Part shown: positions 8,139-16,795 of the stretch, in pieces
Layout: each line of letters opens with the position of its first letter
Position numbering within the stretch: the first letter of the stretch is position 1
Assembly (NCBI GenBank): GCA_964453645.1
Contig: CAYVRJ010000003.1
Location: 62,001 to 126,000 of the forward strand
DNA: 64,000 bases
Source: CAYVRJ01 sp964453645
GTDB lineage: Bacteria > Bacillota > Clostridia > Christensenellales > JAWKQI01
Reading direction: 5' to 3'
Notes under the pieces: model-generated
Databases searched by the model: none
Seen by the model: only the letters and a program-made list of their open reading frames with translations
Told to the model about the DNA's origin: nothing
Program-made: the position numbers and the translations under genes

Positions 8139-8816
8139 ATGTTTAGGGAATGTCCTCGGCAATGCAATGAATTTGAAAATTCAGTTAACATAAATGCACA
8201 TTTTATTGCACCCAACCCCCCTACGTCATTTAATAGAAGGAGCGTCTGTCCTGCCATAGACTCCACGGCTTTTGTGGGTTCGTTTTCAACAGTTATCGGC
8301 GATGTAACAATCTGCAACAATTGCTTTATCGCACCCAACGTCAGCATACGTGCCGACGAGGGTTTGCCGTTTTTAATCAATAGCAACTCCAATATTCAAG
8401 ATGGCTGCGTTTTGTGCAGTCTAACCTGTTGCAGTGTTGTGCAGGAGGGCAGAAAATATTCTATCTACATCGGCAGAAACGTCAGTTGCACGCCCGGATG
8501 TATCATTCAGGGTCCATGCAAGTTGTGTGACAACGTATTTGCCGGTTCCCGTTGCACCATTTCCAATTGCATCGTTGGACGTGGCTGTTTTATCTCGCAA
8601 AATTGCTTGCTCACGGGTAATATTACAATTTGCCCGAATCGTTTTGTGCCTCCAGGAGCCATCATTGATACGCAGGCAAAGGCGGATTGTTTAAGGATGG
8701 TTTCTGAGAGGGAGTGTGAGTTTGCACGGGAAGTGCAGCGAGTCAACAGTGAATTAGCCCAATCGTATTCTAGCATGTCCAGGGAGTGCAGATGGGGTTG
8801 TGGAGTATCTAACTAA
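8139..8816 (+). CDS. Cysteine-rich gamma-carbonic-anhydrase-like beta-helix protein lacking the metal histidines
   Basis: A 225-residue left-handed beta-helix (hexapeptide repeat) protein. It aligns from memory along nearly its full length with the gamma-class carbonic anhydrase Cam and the CcmM N-domain: SVIGDV-type turns, RADEGLPF, SNIQDGCVL, IYIGRNVS, VPPGAII and TQAKAD. All three zinc-ligand histidines of that class are gone. The VLH position reads VLC, and the AHQSQVH segment reads TPGCIIQ. Only one His exists in the whole protein, near the N-terminus. In contrast there are 22 cysteines, often in CxxC or adjacent pairs. The start is set by AAGGAGGT at 8125-8132, six bases before the ATG. 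Single-gene unit; function unknown, possibly metal or Fe-S binding, or structural. Confidence 0.8.
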   Translation: MFRECPRQCNEFENSVNINAHFIAPNPPTSFNRRSVCPAIDSTAFVGSFSTVIGDVTICNNCFIAPNVSIRADEGLPFLINSNSNIQDGCVLCSLTCCSVVQEGRKYSIYIGRNVSCTPGCIIQGPCKLCDNVFAGSRCTISNCIVGRGCFISQNCLLTGNITICPNRFVPPGAIIDTQAKADCLRMVSERECEFAREVQRVNSELAQSYSSMSRECRWGCGVSN

Positions 8817-8869
8817 CCGCGAAATTGCCCTCCTTGCGGTGGACCCAAAAACGGACATTTATAGAAAAG

Positions 8870-8904
8870 AACCTCCTGTTGTAGGATAAATCACAGGAGG
8901 TTTT
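8870..8904. terminator. Bidirectional terminator
   Basis: AACCTCCTGT pairs perfectly with ACAGGAGGTT around a 13-base loop, with T runs on both strands. It serves the beta-helix gene (plus) and the MFS gene (minus). Confidence 0.85.
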
Positions 8905-8929
8905 CAGATTCAAAAGCATACGTTACAAT

Positions 8930-10186
8930 TTAAAGATTCTGAGCGATCAACTCTTTTTCACTCTTTAAGAGTACTCTGGAGACAACCGCAATCACCATGA
9001 TGAGCACACAGATGAGCAGTGTGGGAATGTACACGGAATTGCTAAACCCTTCGAGCAGTGAGCCGTAGAGTATTTGCCCAACAGGTGCTGCACACTGGGC
9101 GATGGCTGTGATGAGTGCCATGACTTTGCCGAGTAACTCGTTGGGCGTTTCCCTTTGGATGATGGTGATAACGTAAATGGAGAGCATAGTTGCGATCATC
9201 ATCACCGGCACGGCAAAAGTTAAGAAGAGGCTAAAGGACGGTGCAAAACCCAAACCCAATATCTGGGGAAGCAGTGCAACTGCCATGGGGATGAACAGCA
9301 GGCCAGAAATACCGATCCAAATGTATACGGTTGGTATTTTTAATTTTTTGGCAAACAATCCAATGGACAGTGCCCCTAAAATACTGCTGAGCTGTACAAT
9401 GCCCAACCCGATGCCCAGCAAGGATTCGCTGGAAGCCATAGTAACCCGCAAAATATAGGGCACCCCGATGATAAAGAAGGGCACTAGGAACAGATTCATC
9501 AGTGCGGCAATGATCATCACTTTGAGTATGAAGGGCCTCTCTTTGGTGATGAAGCGAGTGCCATCTTTTAAATCCTTAAAAATGGCAGCTACAATGTGGC
9601 TGTCCCGGGAGCGCTTCTCGAAGGGGATGTGAATGAAGGTTTCCATGACGGCCGAGAGGAAAAAGGCACCGCAGCTCATGTAGAGCAGGGCATTGATGCC
9701 AAACAGCCCGTACAGAATGCCCCCCAGCACCGGACCCATAATGTTGGAAAGGGAACTCACCCCGGTGACCACCCCGTTGGCCTTTTCCAGATTTTCGCTG
9801 GATTGCAGGGTGGGGATGCTGGCCTGCACTGCCGGTTGGTAAAAGAAGCTAATGGTGGTGAGCAGCGTCATAATAATGCCCACAAGAACGATGTTAAATT
9901 CGTTGTTGATCAGCAAGAAAATCGAAGCGAGTACGATTGCACAACTGCTAAAGTCGAAGAAAACCATCAGGTTTCGCCTGTTGAACCGATCGGCAATGGC
10001 TCCACCAATGGGGGAGAGGACAATGCCCGGAATGGTGGACACCGCAAATACAATGGCAAACAGGTCTGCACGGCCTGTCATATCTAGGACGTATGTGGAG
10101 AGGGCAAAGCGAAGGATAGCCGCTCCGAAAATTGACACGATTTGACCCACAACCATGAGACTAAAATTTCTGTTGAATAATTTCAA
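8930..10186 (-). CDS. MFS transporter, EntS/macrolide-efflux-like
   Basis: Major facilitator exporter, about 418 residues with 12 hydrophobic segments. The cytoplasmic loop 2-3 motif GGAIADRFNRRNLM is the MFS motif A, and the family resembles EntS-type siderophore and drug exporters (MFS_3). The start is taken as TTG (followed by KLFNRNFS) because GGAGG sits seven bases upstream; the in-frame ATG twelve codons earlier has no ribosome site and would place that GGAGG inside the gene. Single-gene unit; substrate unknown. Confidence 0.85.
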   Translation of the reverse strand: MKLFNRNFSLMVVGQIVSIFGAAILRFALSTYVLDMTGRADLFAIVFAVSTIPGIVLSPIGGAIADRFNRRNLMVFFDFSSCAIVLASIFLLINNEFNIVLVGIIMTLLTTISFFYQPAVQASIPTLQSSENLEKANGVVTGVSSLSNIMGPVLGGILYGLFGINALLYMSCGAFFLSAVMETFIHIPFEKRSRDSHIVAAIFKDLKDGTRFITKERPFILKVMIIAALMNLFLVPFFIIGVPYILRVTMASSESLLGIGLGIVQLSSILGALSIGLFAKKLKIPTVYIWIGISGLLFIPMAVALLPQILGLGFAPSFSLFLTFAVPVMMIATMLSIYVITIIQRETPNELLGKVMALITAIAQCAAPVGQILYGSLLEGFSNSVYIPTLLICVLIMVIAVVSRVLLKSEKELIAQNL

Positions 10187-10311
10187 TACATATCCTCCTG
10201 AGCTAATTGTTGCTTCATACAAAGTAAAACAAATTTATAGAAAAGTCAACAAAAGCTCCGGCAAAAGGCTGCTCATTTCCTTTGCTTTTGCGCATAGAAA
10301 CGTTGCGGCAT

Positions 10312-10338
10312 AAAAAAAGGGAGGCTTTCGCCTCCAAA
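10312..10338 (-). terminator. Terminator of the chemoreceptor gene
   Basis: GGAGGC, four-base loop, GCCTCC; read on the minus strand it is followed by a seven-T run. Confidence 0.85.
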
Positions 10339-10364
10339 ATCAGTGAATCTATTGGAACTTTAAA

Positions 10365-12392
10365 TTAGTATTTGCTGTTCGTTTCCTCATCAAAAGAAAC
10401 GGAAATGGTTTTGACCTCGGCCGGTGGAAGGGAGAATGCATTTTTTAATTTAAACCGAACGATTAATTCTTTTAACAAGTTTGCCTGATCAGACAACTCT
10501 GCACTTGCGGCTGCACACTCTTGGCTGGTGGCAGAGTTGAGCTGAATGACTGTTGAAATTTGTTCAATACCTTGGGTGATCTGGGCAACAGCTTGGGATT
10601 GTTCGTTGGTGGCAGAAGTGATCTCTGCAATGACTTGCGTGGTCATGTTTACGTCCTTCACAACAGCCTTTAAATCATCGGCGGTGATCAGCGCAAGTTT
10701 AACACCTTCGTTCACAGCATTCACCGTGCCTTCAATGAGGGTTGTGGTATTTTTAGCCGCATCGGCAGATTTACCCGCAAGGCTGCGCACTTCATCTGCA
10801 ACCACCGCAAATCCTTTACCCGCTTCGCCTGCACGGGACGCTTCCACAGAGGCGTTGAGGGCCAGTATATTTGTTTGGAAGGCAATGTCCTCAATGGTTT
10901 TGATGATCTTGCTGATCTCCGAGGATTTGTCCTGTATGTCGCTCATGGACACCATGAGTTTTTGCATGTGCTCATTGCTGGTTTGAATGGCCTTGGTGGC
11001 TTCCGTTGCCATTTCGTTTGCCTTGTTGGAATTCTGTGCATTGTATGTAATCTGGTTGGAGACTTCGTTGATGGTGGCAGACAGTTCTTCAATGGAGCCA
11101 GCCTGCTCTGTGGCACCTTGAGCCAGAATCTGGGAACTATTGGCGATTTGCTCCGAATCGGCAGAAACTTGGTTGGCCACCCGGTGTACGCGGCTAAAGG
11201 TTTGGGACATTTCAGAAATGATGACCCGCACGTTGTCTTCGATGACTTTGAGATCCCCAATAAACGATCTGCTGGGTTCGGGGATGTCGAAATCCCCTCG
11301 CGCGATATATTCAAGCGCCAAACTCGCATCAGAAATGTTGGCGTTCAGCATATCCATGGACTTGCGCATACTCTCGGCCAGCCTGCCCAGCTCGTCCTTA
11401 CCCACATAGGAAATTTCTGTGCCCAAGCGACCGTTGGAAATGTCCAGGGCGACTTTTTCAAGCTCTTTTACAGGAGTGGTGACAGCGTGGGACAACATGA
11501 CGGAAACGATAACGCCGGCAATTAAGGCCAGTACTTCCACGGCTAAAATAATCATGGAAGTTTGCGTGGTATTCTTTGTGACTTCGTCGTAGTCGATGGT
11601 AACGGCAATAGACCATCCACTCTCATTTTGAACAGGTGCGTATGCCACAATCTTGTTCAAACCGTTGTATTGGTATTCTCCGAAACCTTCTACACCCTTG
11701 ATCATTTCGCTTTGTATGTTTGCAAGTTGTGCAAGGGCGGGGTTGGACTGGGCGGATTCAATAATGTTGGTTTTGTCAATTACGGTTTGTTTGTCCCGAT
11801 GTGCGATGGCATATCCTTTTGCGTCCAGCATATAGGCGTAACCCGACTGGCCGATTTTGATTTGGTCGGTAATGTCCGACAAGATAGCTGCATCCAGGGC
11901 AATGTAGATCACCCCATCCACTGCATCGTTTTTAAAAATTGGAGCAGCTACAGCAATCTCCATTTTTTGGTGTATATCACAGAAGTACAGGTCAGAAAAG
12001 TAGGTCTTGCCGTTCTTGGCTTCGATGAAATAATCTCTGTCGGAAAAATCTTTTTCGCTGGGATGGGAGATGCCGTCCAGCGTGATATATCCCGAGCTGA
12101 AAAAGCCGTAAATCGCACTCTTGTCGAGAATGATCTGCCCCTTTTCCTGGGGGGTCAGCTCGTCGGAAGTCAGGCGGGTGAGCCGGGACATTTCCCCAAC
12201 GAGCAGTACATAGGAGGAAAGTTTCTCTTTCACAAAGGAAGAGGCCACCTGGACAGTTTCGGTCATGGTTTGTTCCAAGGTGGTAAAGGAATCGTTGAAC
12301 ATGAGTATGGACACAATGGCTCCCACTACAGAGAAAGAGATGAACAGCAGCAGACACATGACAAGCATGATCTTCATCTTAATACTTTTCAT
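10365..12392 (-). CDS. Methyl-accepting chemotaxis protein with dCache ligand domain
   Basis: A transmembrane chemoreceptor of 675 residues. A TM helix (about 5-27) is followed by an extracellular dCache domain (about 30-275: [39 protein letters not shown]). A second TM (about 280-300) leads to a HAMP domain and the cytoplasmic signalling hairpin, whose tip carries the invariant [19 protein letters not shown] segment. It would report ligand occupancy to CheA/CheW, which are not encoded here. The ATG giving MKSIKMKI is chosen because GGAG lies eight bases upstream; the first in-frame ATG lies ten codons earlier without one. The dCache type suggests amino-acid or small-acid ligands, but the specificity is not readable. 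Confidence 0.92.
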   Translation of the reverse strand: MKSIKMKIMLVMCLLLFISFSVVGAIVSILMFNDSFTTLEQTMTETVQVASSFVKEKLSSYVLLVGEMSRLTRLTSDELTPQEKGQIILDKSAIYGFFSSGYITLDGISHPSEKDFSDRDYFIEAKNGKTYFSDLYFCDIHQKMEIAVAAPIFKNDAVDGVIYIALDAAILSDITDQIKIGQSGYAYMLDAKGYAIAHRDKQTVIDKTNIIESAQSNPALAQLANIQSEMIKGVEGFGEYQYNGLNKIVAYAPVQNESGWSIAVTIDYDEVTKNTTQTSMIILAVEVLALIAGVIVSVMLSHAVTTPVKELEKVALDISNGRLGTEISYVGKDELGRLAESMRKSMDMLNANISDASLALEYIARGDFDIPEPSRSFIGDLKVIEDNVRVIISEMSQTFSRVHRVANQVSADSEQIANSSQILAQGATEQAGSIEELSATINEVSNQITYNAQNSNKANEMATEATKAIQTSNEHMQKLMVSMSDIQDKSSEISKIIKTIEDIAFQTNILALNASVEASRAGEAGKGFAVVADEVRSLAGKSADAAKNTTTLIEGTVNAVNEGVKLALITADDLKAVVKDVNMTTQVIAEITSATNEQSQAVAQITQGIEQISTVIQLNSATSQECAAASAELSDQANLLKELIVRFKLKNAFSLPPAEVKTISVSFDEETNSKY

Positions 12393-12617
12393 AACGAGTA
12401 CTCCTTTGTATGTGAATAACAATTATTAGCATATATATATTTACATTATAAAATACTGAGCCTATATTTGCAAGAAAATTTGACAAATATATATAGGTTT
12501 TACGAAAATTGTGTGAAAATACTGTATACAAGCCTATGGACAACCCTTGCAGAAATTACCGATAAAGTGTTACTATGGTTACAGATCTATATAAAGAGCG
12601 TTGGCAGGAGGAAGCGG

Positions 12618-14048
12618 ATGTACGATATTGCTATCATTGGCGGGGGAGTCATTGGATGTGCCGTGGCACGCCAACTGAGCAAATATGAACTGCAGGTTGC
12701 GGTTTTGGAAGCAAGGGCAGACGTGGCCATGGGGGCTTCGGGGGCGAACAGTGGTATTGTCCACGCCGGGTACGACTGTGCTCCGGGCAGCTTGATGGCA
12801 AGGATGAACGTGCTGGGCAACGAACTGTACACACAGTGGGCGCAAGAGCTTTGTGTTCCCCTTGAGCGAATCGGATCGCTGGTTGTGGGCTTTGATGAAG
12901 TGGATTTCAACACCCTGCAAAAGCTGAAACGAAATGGAGATAGCAACGGGGTGAAGGGTTTACAAATCATCTCGGGTGATGAAGTCAGGGGATTATCTCC
13001 CGGCATCAGCCAAAAAGTCACCCACGGGTTATATGCCCCCACCTGCGCAATCACCTGTCCCTACGAGATGACATTTGCCTGTTTTGAAAACGCAAGGGAG
13101 AACGGTGTCACCTTTTTGATGGACTTTGAAGTGATATCGATAGAGTGTGGATTTTTACTCACCGCCAAGGATGGTAGGCAAGTCAAAGCCAAAATGATTG
13201 TCAACTGCGGGGGAGTGTATGCCGATGACATTGCAAAAAAACTGGGGGACGACACGTTTCACATCCACCCGAGAAAGGGTGAGTACATGTTGTTTGACAA
13301 CACGTGTAGGGATTTGGTGAAGATGGTCATCTTTCAAACCCCCAACGAATCGGGCAAAGGGGTGTTGGTTTCTAAAACAGTGGACGGAAACGCCTACGTT
13401 GGGCCAACTGCCTTGGATCAAGAGGATAAGTCGGACAACACACTACATGCCGAAAGTTTTTCATATATCGTTGAGAAGGCAGAAAAGTCTGTTGTAAACA
13501 TTCCTTGGAATAAAGTGATCACCTCCTTTGCAGGGGTTCGAGCCATTGGGGATAAACACGACTTTATCATTGGACACTCGACAAAGTGCCAAGGGTTGAT
13601 CAACGTTGGGGGAATCTGTTCCCCCGGGCTTTCCAGTGCACCAGCTATTGCCGATTATGTGAGGGATTTGGTGGGGGAGAAGTTAACCCTAAAAGAAAAG
13701 CGGCACTATTCGCCCCATCGCTTCAAACCCAAAGCCTTTCGTGAAATGAACGGGGAAGAGCGAAGTGCGGCAATCAATGGCGATCCGAGATGTGCAAAGA
13801 TTGTGTGCAGATGTGAAACGGTGAGCGAAGCGGACGTTTTGCTGGCCATTGAGCGGGGAGCCACAACGCTGGATGGGGTGAAACGCCGCACTCGGGCGGG
13901 CATGGGCAGGTGCCAGGGGGGATTTTGCTCCCCAAGAATTATGGAGATACTGGCCCACACACTCAATAAACCGATGGAAGAGATTACAAAGTTTGGCGGA
14001 AAGTCGTATATTGTGTGCAAAAGGATTGGTGAATGTGATGAACTTTGA
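12618..14048 (+). CDS. GlpA-like FAD-dependent glycerol-3-phosphate dehydrogenase with [2Fe-2S] tail
   Basis: A 476-residue FAD oxidoreductase of the DAO family. The FAD-binding motif is GGGVIGCAVARQL at the N-terminus. The C-terminal BFD-type [2Fe-2S] domain has CRCETVSEADV and then GRCQGGFC, giving the four cysteine ligands. This is the domain order of anaerobic glycerol-3-phosphate dehydrogenase subunit A, which oxidises glycerol-3-phosphate to dihydroxyacetone phosphate. The start ATG is fixed by AGGAGG six bases upstream; a longer frame would begin in AT-rich non-coding DNA. It overlaps the next gene by 11 bases. The relation to L-2-hydroxyglutarate oxidases means another 2-hydroxy substrate is possible. 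Confidence 0.82.
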   Translation: MYDIAIIGGGVIGCAVARQLSKYELQVAVLEARADVAMGASGANSGIVHAGYDCAPGSLMARMNVLGNELYTQWAQELCVPLERIGSLVVGFDEVDFNTLQKLKRNGDSNGVKGLQIISGDEVRGLSPGISQKVTHGLYAPTCAITCPYEMTFACFENARENGVTFLMDFEVISIECGFLLTAKDGRQVKAKMIVNCGGVYADDIAKKLGDDTFHIHPRKGEYMLFDNTCRDLVKMVIFQTPNESGKGVLVSKTVDGNAYVGPTALDQEDKSDNTLHAESFSYIVEKAEKSVVNIPWNKVITSFAGVRAIGDKHDFIIGHSTKCQGLINVGGICSPGLSSAPAIADYVRDLVGEKLTLKEKRHYSPHRFKPKAFREMNGEERSAAINGDPRCAKIVCRCETVSEADVLLAIERGATTLDGVKRRTRAGMGRCQGGFCSPRIMEILAHTLNKPMEEITKFGGKSYIVCKRIGECDEL

Positions 14049-15273
14049 TGTGGCTGTAATTGGGGGAGGGCCGTCGGGATTGGCAGCTGCACTAAAGGCC
14101 TGGGAGGAGGGCGCTCAGGTTGTGCTGTTAGAGAGAGAAACAAGTCTTGGGGGTGTGCTAATGCAGTGCATACACAACGGCTTTGGGTTACACTATTTTT
14201 CAAAAGAGCTAACTGGCCCTGAATATGCAACGCGGTTTGTGAAGGAACTTTTAAATACGAATGTGGTCACCATGACAAACACCATGGTGTTGGGCCTGAG
14301 CCAAGATAAATTGCTCACCTGTGTCAACGAAACAAACGGATATTTTACAATACGGGCAAAGGCTGTGGTGCTGGCCATGGGGTGCCGAGAGCGATCCAAA
14401 GGAGCACTCAACATTGCGGGGACACGGCCATCGGGTATATTTTCTGCGGGTTGTGCACAAAAGCTGGTAAACATAGACGGGTATATGGTGGGCAAAGACG
14501 TTGTGATTCTGGGCTCGGGAGATATTGGGTTGATCATGGCTCGCCGTTTGACTTGGGAGGGAGCCAAGGTGCACATGGTGTGCGAGGTTATGCCCTATTC
14601 CTCGGGGTTGAACAGAAATATCGTCCAATGCCTGAAGGACAACGATATTCCCCTGTTGCTCAACACCACCGTGGTAAAAATCCACGGGCAGGAGCGACTT
14701 TTTGGCGTTACGATTGCTCAGGTGGACGAGAGACGAAAGCCCATCAAAGAGACGTTTCGGTATATACCCTGCGACACCCTGCTGTTGTCGGTGGGGCTGA
14801 TCCCTGAAAACGAGCTGAGTTTGGATGCAGGGGTTGAAATAGACCCAATGACCAACGGGGCTGTTGTGGATAATTTTAATCAAACCAGCGTTGAGGGAAT
14901 ATTCGCCTGCGGAAATGTGCTGCACGTCCACGATTTGGTGGACAACGTGACGCTGGAATCCATGACTGCCGGAAAGTTTGCAGCACAATACGCAAAGGAG
15001 GGTGTACTGCCGGAGGGCAACGCTGTGCGCACAGTTGCGGGCAAGAACGTGCGATACGTTGTGCCCCAGAAGGTACACCTGACGAATGAGAAACAAACCC
15101 TCTTTTTTCGGGTGAGTGATGTATTAAAAAATCCGAAGATTACCGTTTTATCGGGGGGAGAGGTGGTTGCTTCCAAGAAAAAGCGTATTGTTACCCCCGG
15201 CGAAATGGAGGAGATTGCCGTTGATCTTCGCAAGTGCAGGGGAGATATTACGGTGGAGGCGGAGGTCTTATGA
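14038..15273 (+). CDS. GlpB-like NAD(P)/FAD pyridine nucleotide-disulfide oxidoreductase
   Basis: A 411-residue flavoprotein with two dinucleotide-binding sites: GGGPSGLAAALKAWE at the N-terminus for FAD, and GSGDIGLIMARRL near residue 160 for NAD(P). A further FAD contact is GIFACGNVLHVHDLVD near 285. It has no redox CxxC pair of the classical disulfide reductases. Together with the upstream GlpA-like and downstream DUF1667 proteins it forms the three-gene set often found beside glycerol genes in Clostridia, where it presumably carries electrons from the dehydrogenase to NAD or another acceptor. The start overlaps the upstream gene. Confidence 0.8.
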   Translation: MNFDVAVIGGGPSGLAAALKAWEEGAQVVLLERETSLGGVLMQCIHNGFGLHYFSKELTGPEYATRFVKELLNTNVVTMTNTMVLGLSQDKLLTCVNETNGYFTIRAKAVVLAMGCRERSKGALNIAGTRPSGIFSAGCAQKLVNIDGYMVGKDVVILGSGDIGLIMARRLTWEGAKVHMVCEVMPYSSGLNRNIVQCLKDNDIPLLLNTTVVKIHGQERLFGVTIAQVDERRKPIKETFRYIPCDTLLLSVGLIPENELSLDAGVEIDPMTNGAVVDNFNQTSVEGIFACGNVLHVHDLVDNVTLESMTAGKFAAQYAKEGVLPEGNAVRTVAGKNVRYVVPQKVHLTNEKQTLFFRVSDVLKNPKITVLSGGEVVASKKKRIVTPGEMEEIAVDLRKCRGDITVEAEVL

Positions 15274-15623
15274 GGGAATTGATTTGCATTGCCTGCCCGG
15301 TTGGATGTGCCCTCACAGTGGGTGAGGTGGATGGTGAGGTTGTGGTTCGGGGTAATGGCTGTGAGCGTGGGCAAGTTTACGGCAAGCAGGAGTTTTCCGA
15401 TCCCCGGCGAACGGTGACAACCGTTGTTTTGGTATCGGGTGGGGATCGGGAGACGGTTTCGGTGAAAACCCTGCATCCCGTGAAAAAAGAGTTAATCCCG
15501 TATGTCTTAGCCGAAATAAAGAAATTAAGGTTAGAGGCGCCTATTGTTGAGGGGCAGGTGCTAATTGGGGACATTGCCGAAACGAAGGTTGTAGCCACCA
15601 TTTCGGTTGGGAGGATTCAATAG
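15270..15623 (+). CDS. DUF1667 cysteine-motif protein
   Basis: A 117-residue protein of the DUF1667 family. A conserved N-terminal set CIACPVGC and then NGCERG gives four cysteines, consistent with a small Fe-S or metal site, though this is not established here. The ATG overlaps the stop of the upstream flavoprotein (ATGA) and has GGAGGT three bases upstream, so translation is coupled. The family is nearly always found with the GlpA/GlpB-like pair; inferred role is as an electron-transfer or stabilising subunit. Confidence 0.8.
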   Translation: MRELICIACPVGCALTVGEVDGEVVVRGNGCERGQVYGKQEFSDPRRTVTTVVLVSGGDRETVSVKTLHPVKKELIPYVLAEIKKLRLEAPIVEGQVLIGDIAETKVVATISVGRIQ

Positions 15624-15635
15624 GGTTGATATTTT

Positions 15636-15756
15636 CTTGGGGCTTTGCCCCAAACCCCGCCAAAGGGTATTTTTGTAAAATTACCCTTTGGAAACCCAAA
15701 AACTTATTGTCGCAAAGTTTCGCTTTGCGTGGGGTACGGGGGCGAGTAGTCCCGAA
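15636..15756. repeat. Hairpin-rich intergenic repeat, copy 1
   Basis: Contains GGGGCTTTGCCCC followed by AAACCCCG, then AAAGGGTA...TACCCTTT, and CGCAAAGTTTCGCTTTGCG. The same blocks recur at 18749-18970 and 46797-46945. It fills the gap between convergent DUF1667 and iolG genes and its hairpins may also end transcription. Confidence 0.7.
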
Positions 15757-15767
15757 AAAATACTCCT

Positions 15768-16778
15768 CTACAGTTCCACCTTCACAGGCATACCGCCATT
15801 CTCCCAAGATTTCTTGGCAGCCATGCCGATGAGCACGGGTTTCAATCCATCGTCCGCACCAACCGGCGGAGTTTTGTCGGAGAGCACGGCATCAACAAAT
15901 TCAGTTAGTTCCGCAATAAATGCATCGTTATACCGCTCTAGGAAGAAAAAGAGTGGTTTTTCCCGCACAACACCTGCGGCCGTGGACAGCACCGTCAAGT
16001 TGGCCGTCTCGTTTTCGGCAGCAATTTGCCCCAGTGAACCAAACACTTCCACGCGCTGGTCGTACCCGTATGCCGCACGCCTGCTGTTGTCAATCACACC
16101 CAGTGCACCGTTTGCAAACTTTAAGTTGATGATACACGTGTCCACATCCCCTTGTTTGCCAATCTCCGGGTCTACCAAACAAGTTGCAAAAGTGCTCACC
16201 TCCACAACCTCACTGCCCGACAAATAGCGCACCATATCAAAATCGTGAATGGTCATGTCGAGGAAAATGCCCCCCGATGCCTTCACGTATTCAGCGGGAG
16301 GGGGTGCAGGATCCCTAGATGTCACCTTGACAATCTCGATATTGCCGATGGTTCCCGCCATCACCGTTTCTTTTACTTTTTTAAAGTTTCGGTCGAACCT
16401 TCTGTTAAATCCAACCTGATACTTTACTTTTGCCTTTTCTACCTCTTGGAGTACGCGTTGAATTTTAGCTAAGTCAAAGTCGATAGGTTTTTCGCAGAAG
16501 ATATGTTTGCCCGCCTGAGCTGCTTCAATGGAGATATCCGAATGGGTGTTGGTAGACGAACAGATCATCACCGCATCAATGGTTGGGTCTTTTAAAATTT
16601 CCTGATGATTGTCATAGACTTTTTCAATACCCGCCTCACTGGCAAACTGTTTGGCAGCATCAAACACCACGTCGGAAATGGCCACAACCTCGGCATTGGG
16701 TATGCGGTTGATCAAGTTGTTGGCGTGGAGCTTGCCGATGCGCCCAGCGCCGATGATACCGAATCTCAATTTTTTCAT
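15768..16778 (-). CDS. iolG: myo-Inositol 2-dehydrogenase
   Basis: NAD-dependent oxidation of myo-inositol to scyllo-inosose (2-keto-myo-inositol), the first step of inositol breakdown; cytoplasmic. The 336-residue Gfo/Idh/MocA protein has the Rossmann motif GAGRIGKLHANNL, the family CEKPI motif near residue 95, GFNRRFD near 123, and the catalytic DMTIHDFDM segment with the conserved Asp/His pair near 172. AGGAG precedes the ATG. It is the last gene of the iolR-iolB-iolD-iolG strand, 17 bases after iolD. Confidence 0.92.
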   Translation of the reverse strand: MKKLRFGIIGAGRIGKLHANNLINRIPNAEVVAISDVVFDAAKQFASEAGIEKVYDNHQEILKDPTIDAVMICSSTNTHSDISIEAAQAGKHIFCEKPIDFDLAKIQRVLQEVEKAKVKYQVGFNRRFDRNFKKVKETVMAGTIGNIEIVKVTSRDPAPPPAEYVKASGGIFLDMTIHDFDMVRYLSGSEVVEVSTFATCLVDPEIGKQGDVDTCIINLKFANGALGVIDNSRRAAYGYDQRVEVFGSLGQIAAENETANLTVLSTAAGVVREKPLFFFLERYNDAFIAELTEFVDAVLSDKTPPVGADDGLKPVLIGMAAKKSWENGGMPVKVEL

Positions 16779-16795
16779 TAGATCGTCTCCTTGTA

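Noticed and set aside
8820..8870. Short frame or regulatory RNA after the beta-helix gene
   Set aside because: No ribosome site, no stable structure apart from the terminator.
11562..12419. Long open frame on the plus strand opposite the first chemoreceptor gene
   Set aside because: It is the mirror of a confidently assigned chemoreceptor gene, has no family features and no ribosome site of note.
12480..12510. Promoter with TTGACA upstream of the GlpA-like gene
   Set aside because: The -35 is perfect but no acceptable -10 lies at 16-18 bases, so I did not list it.
14251..15096. 281-codon open frame opposite the GlpB-like gene
   Set aside because: Composition is His/Gln-rich without motifs, as expected for a shadow of the real flavoprotein.
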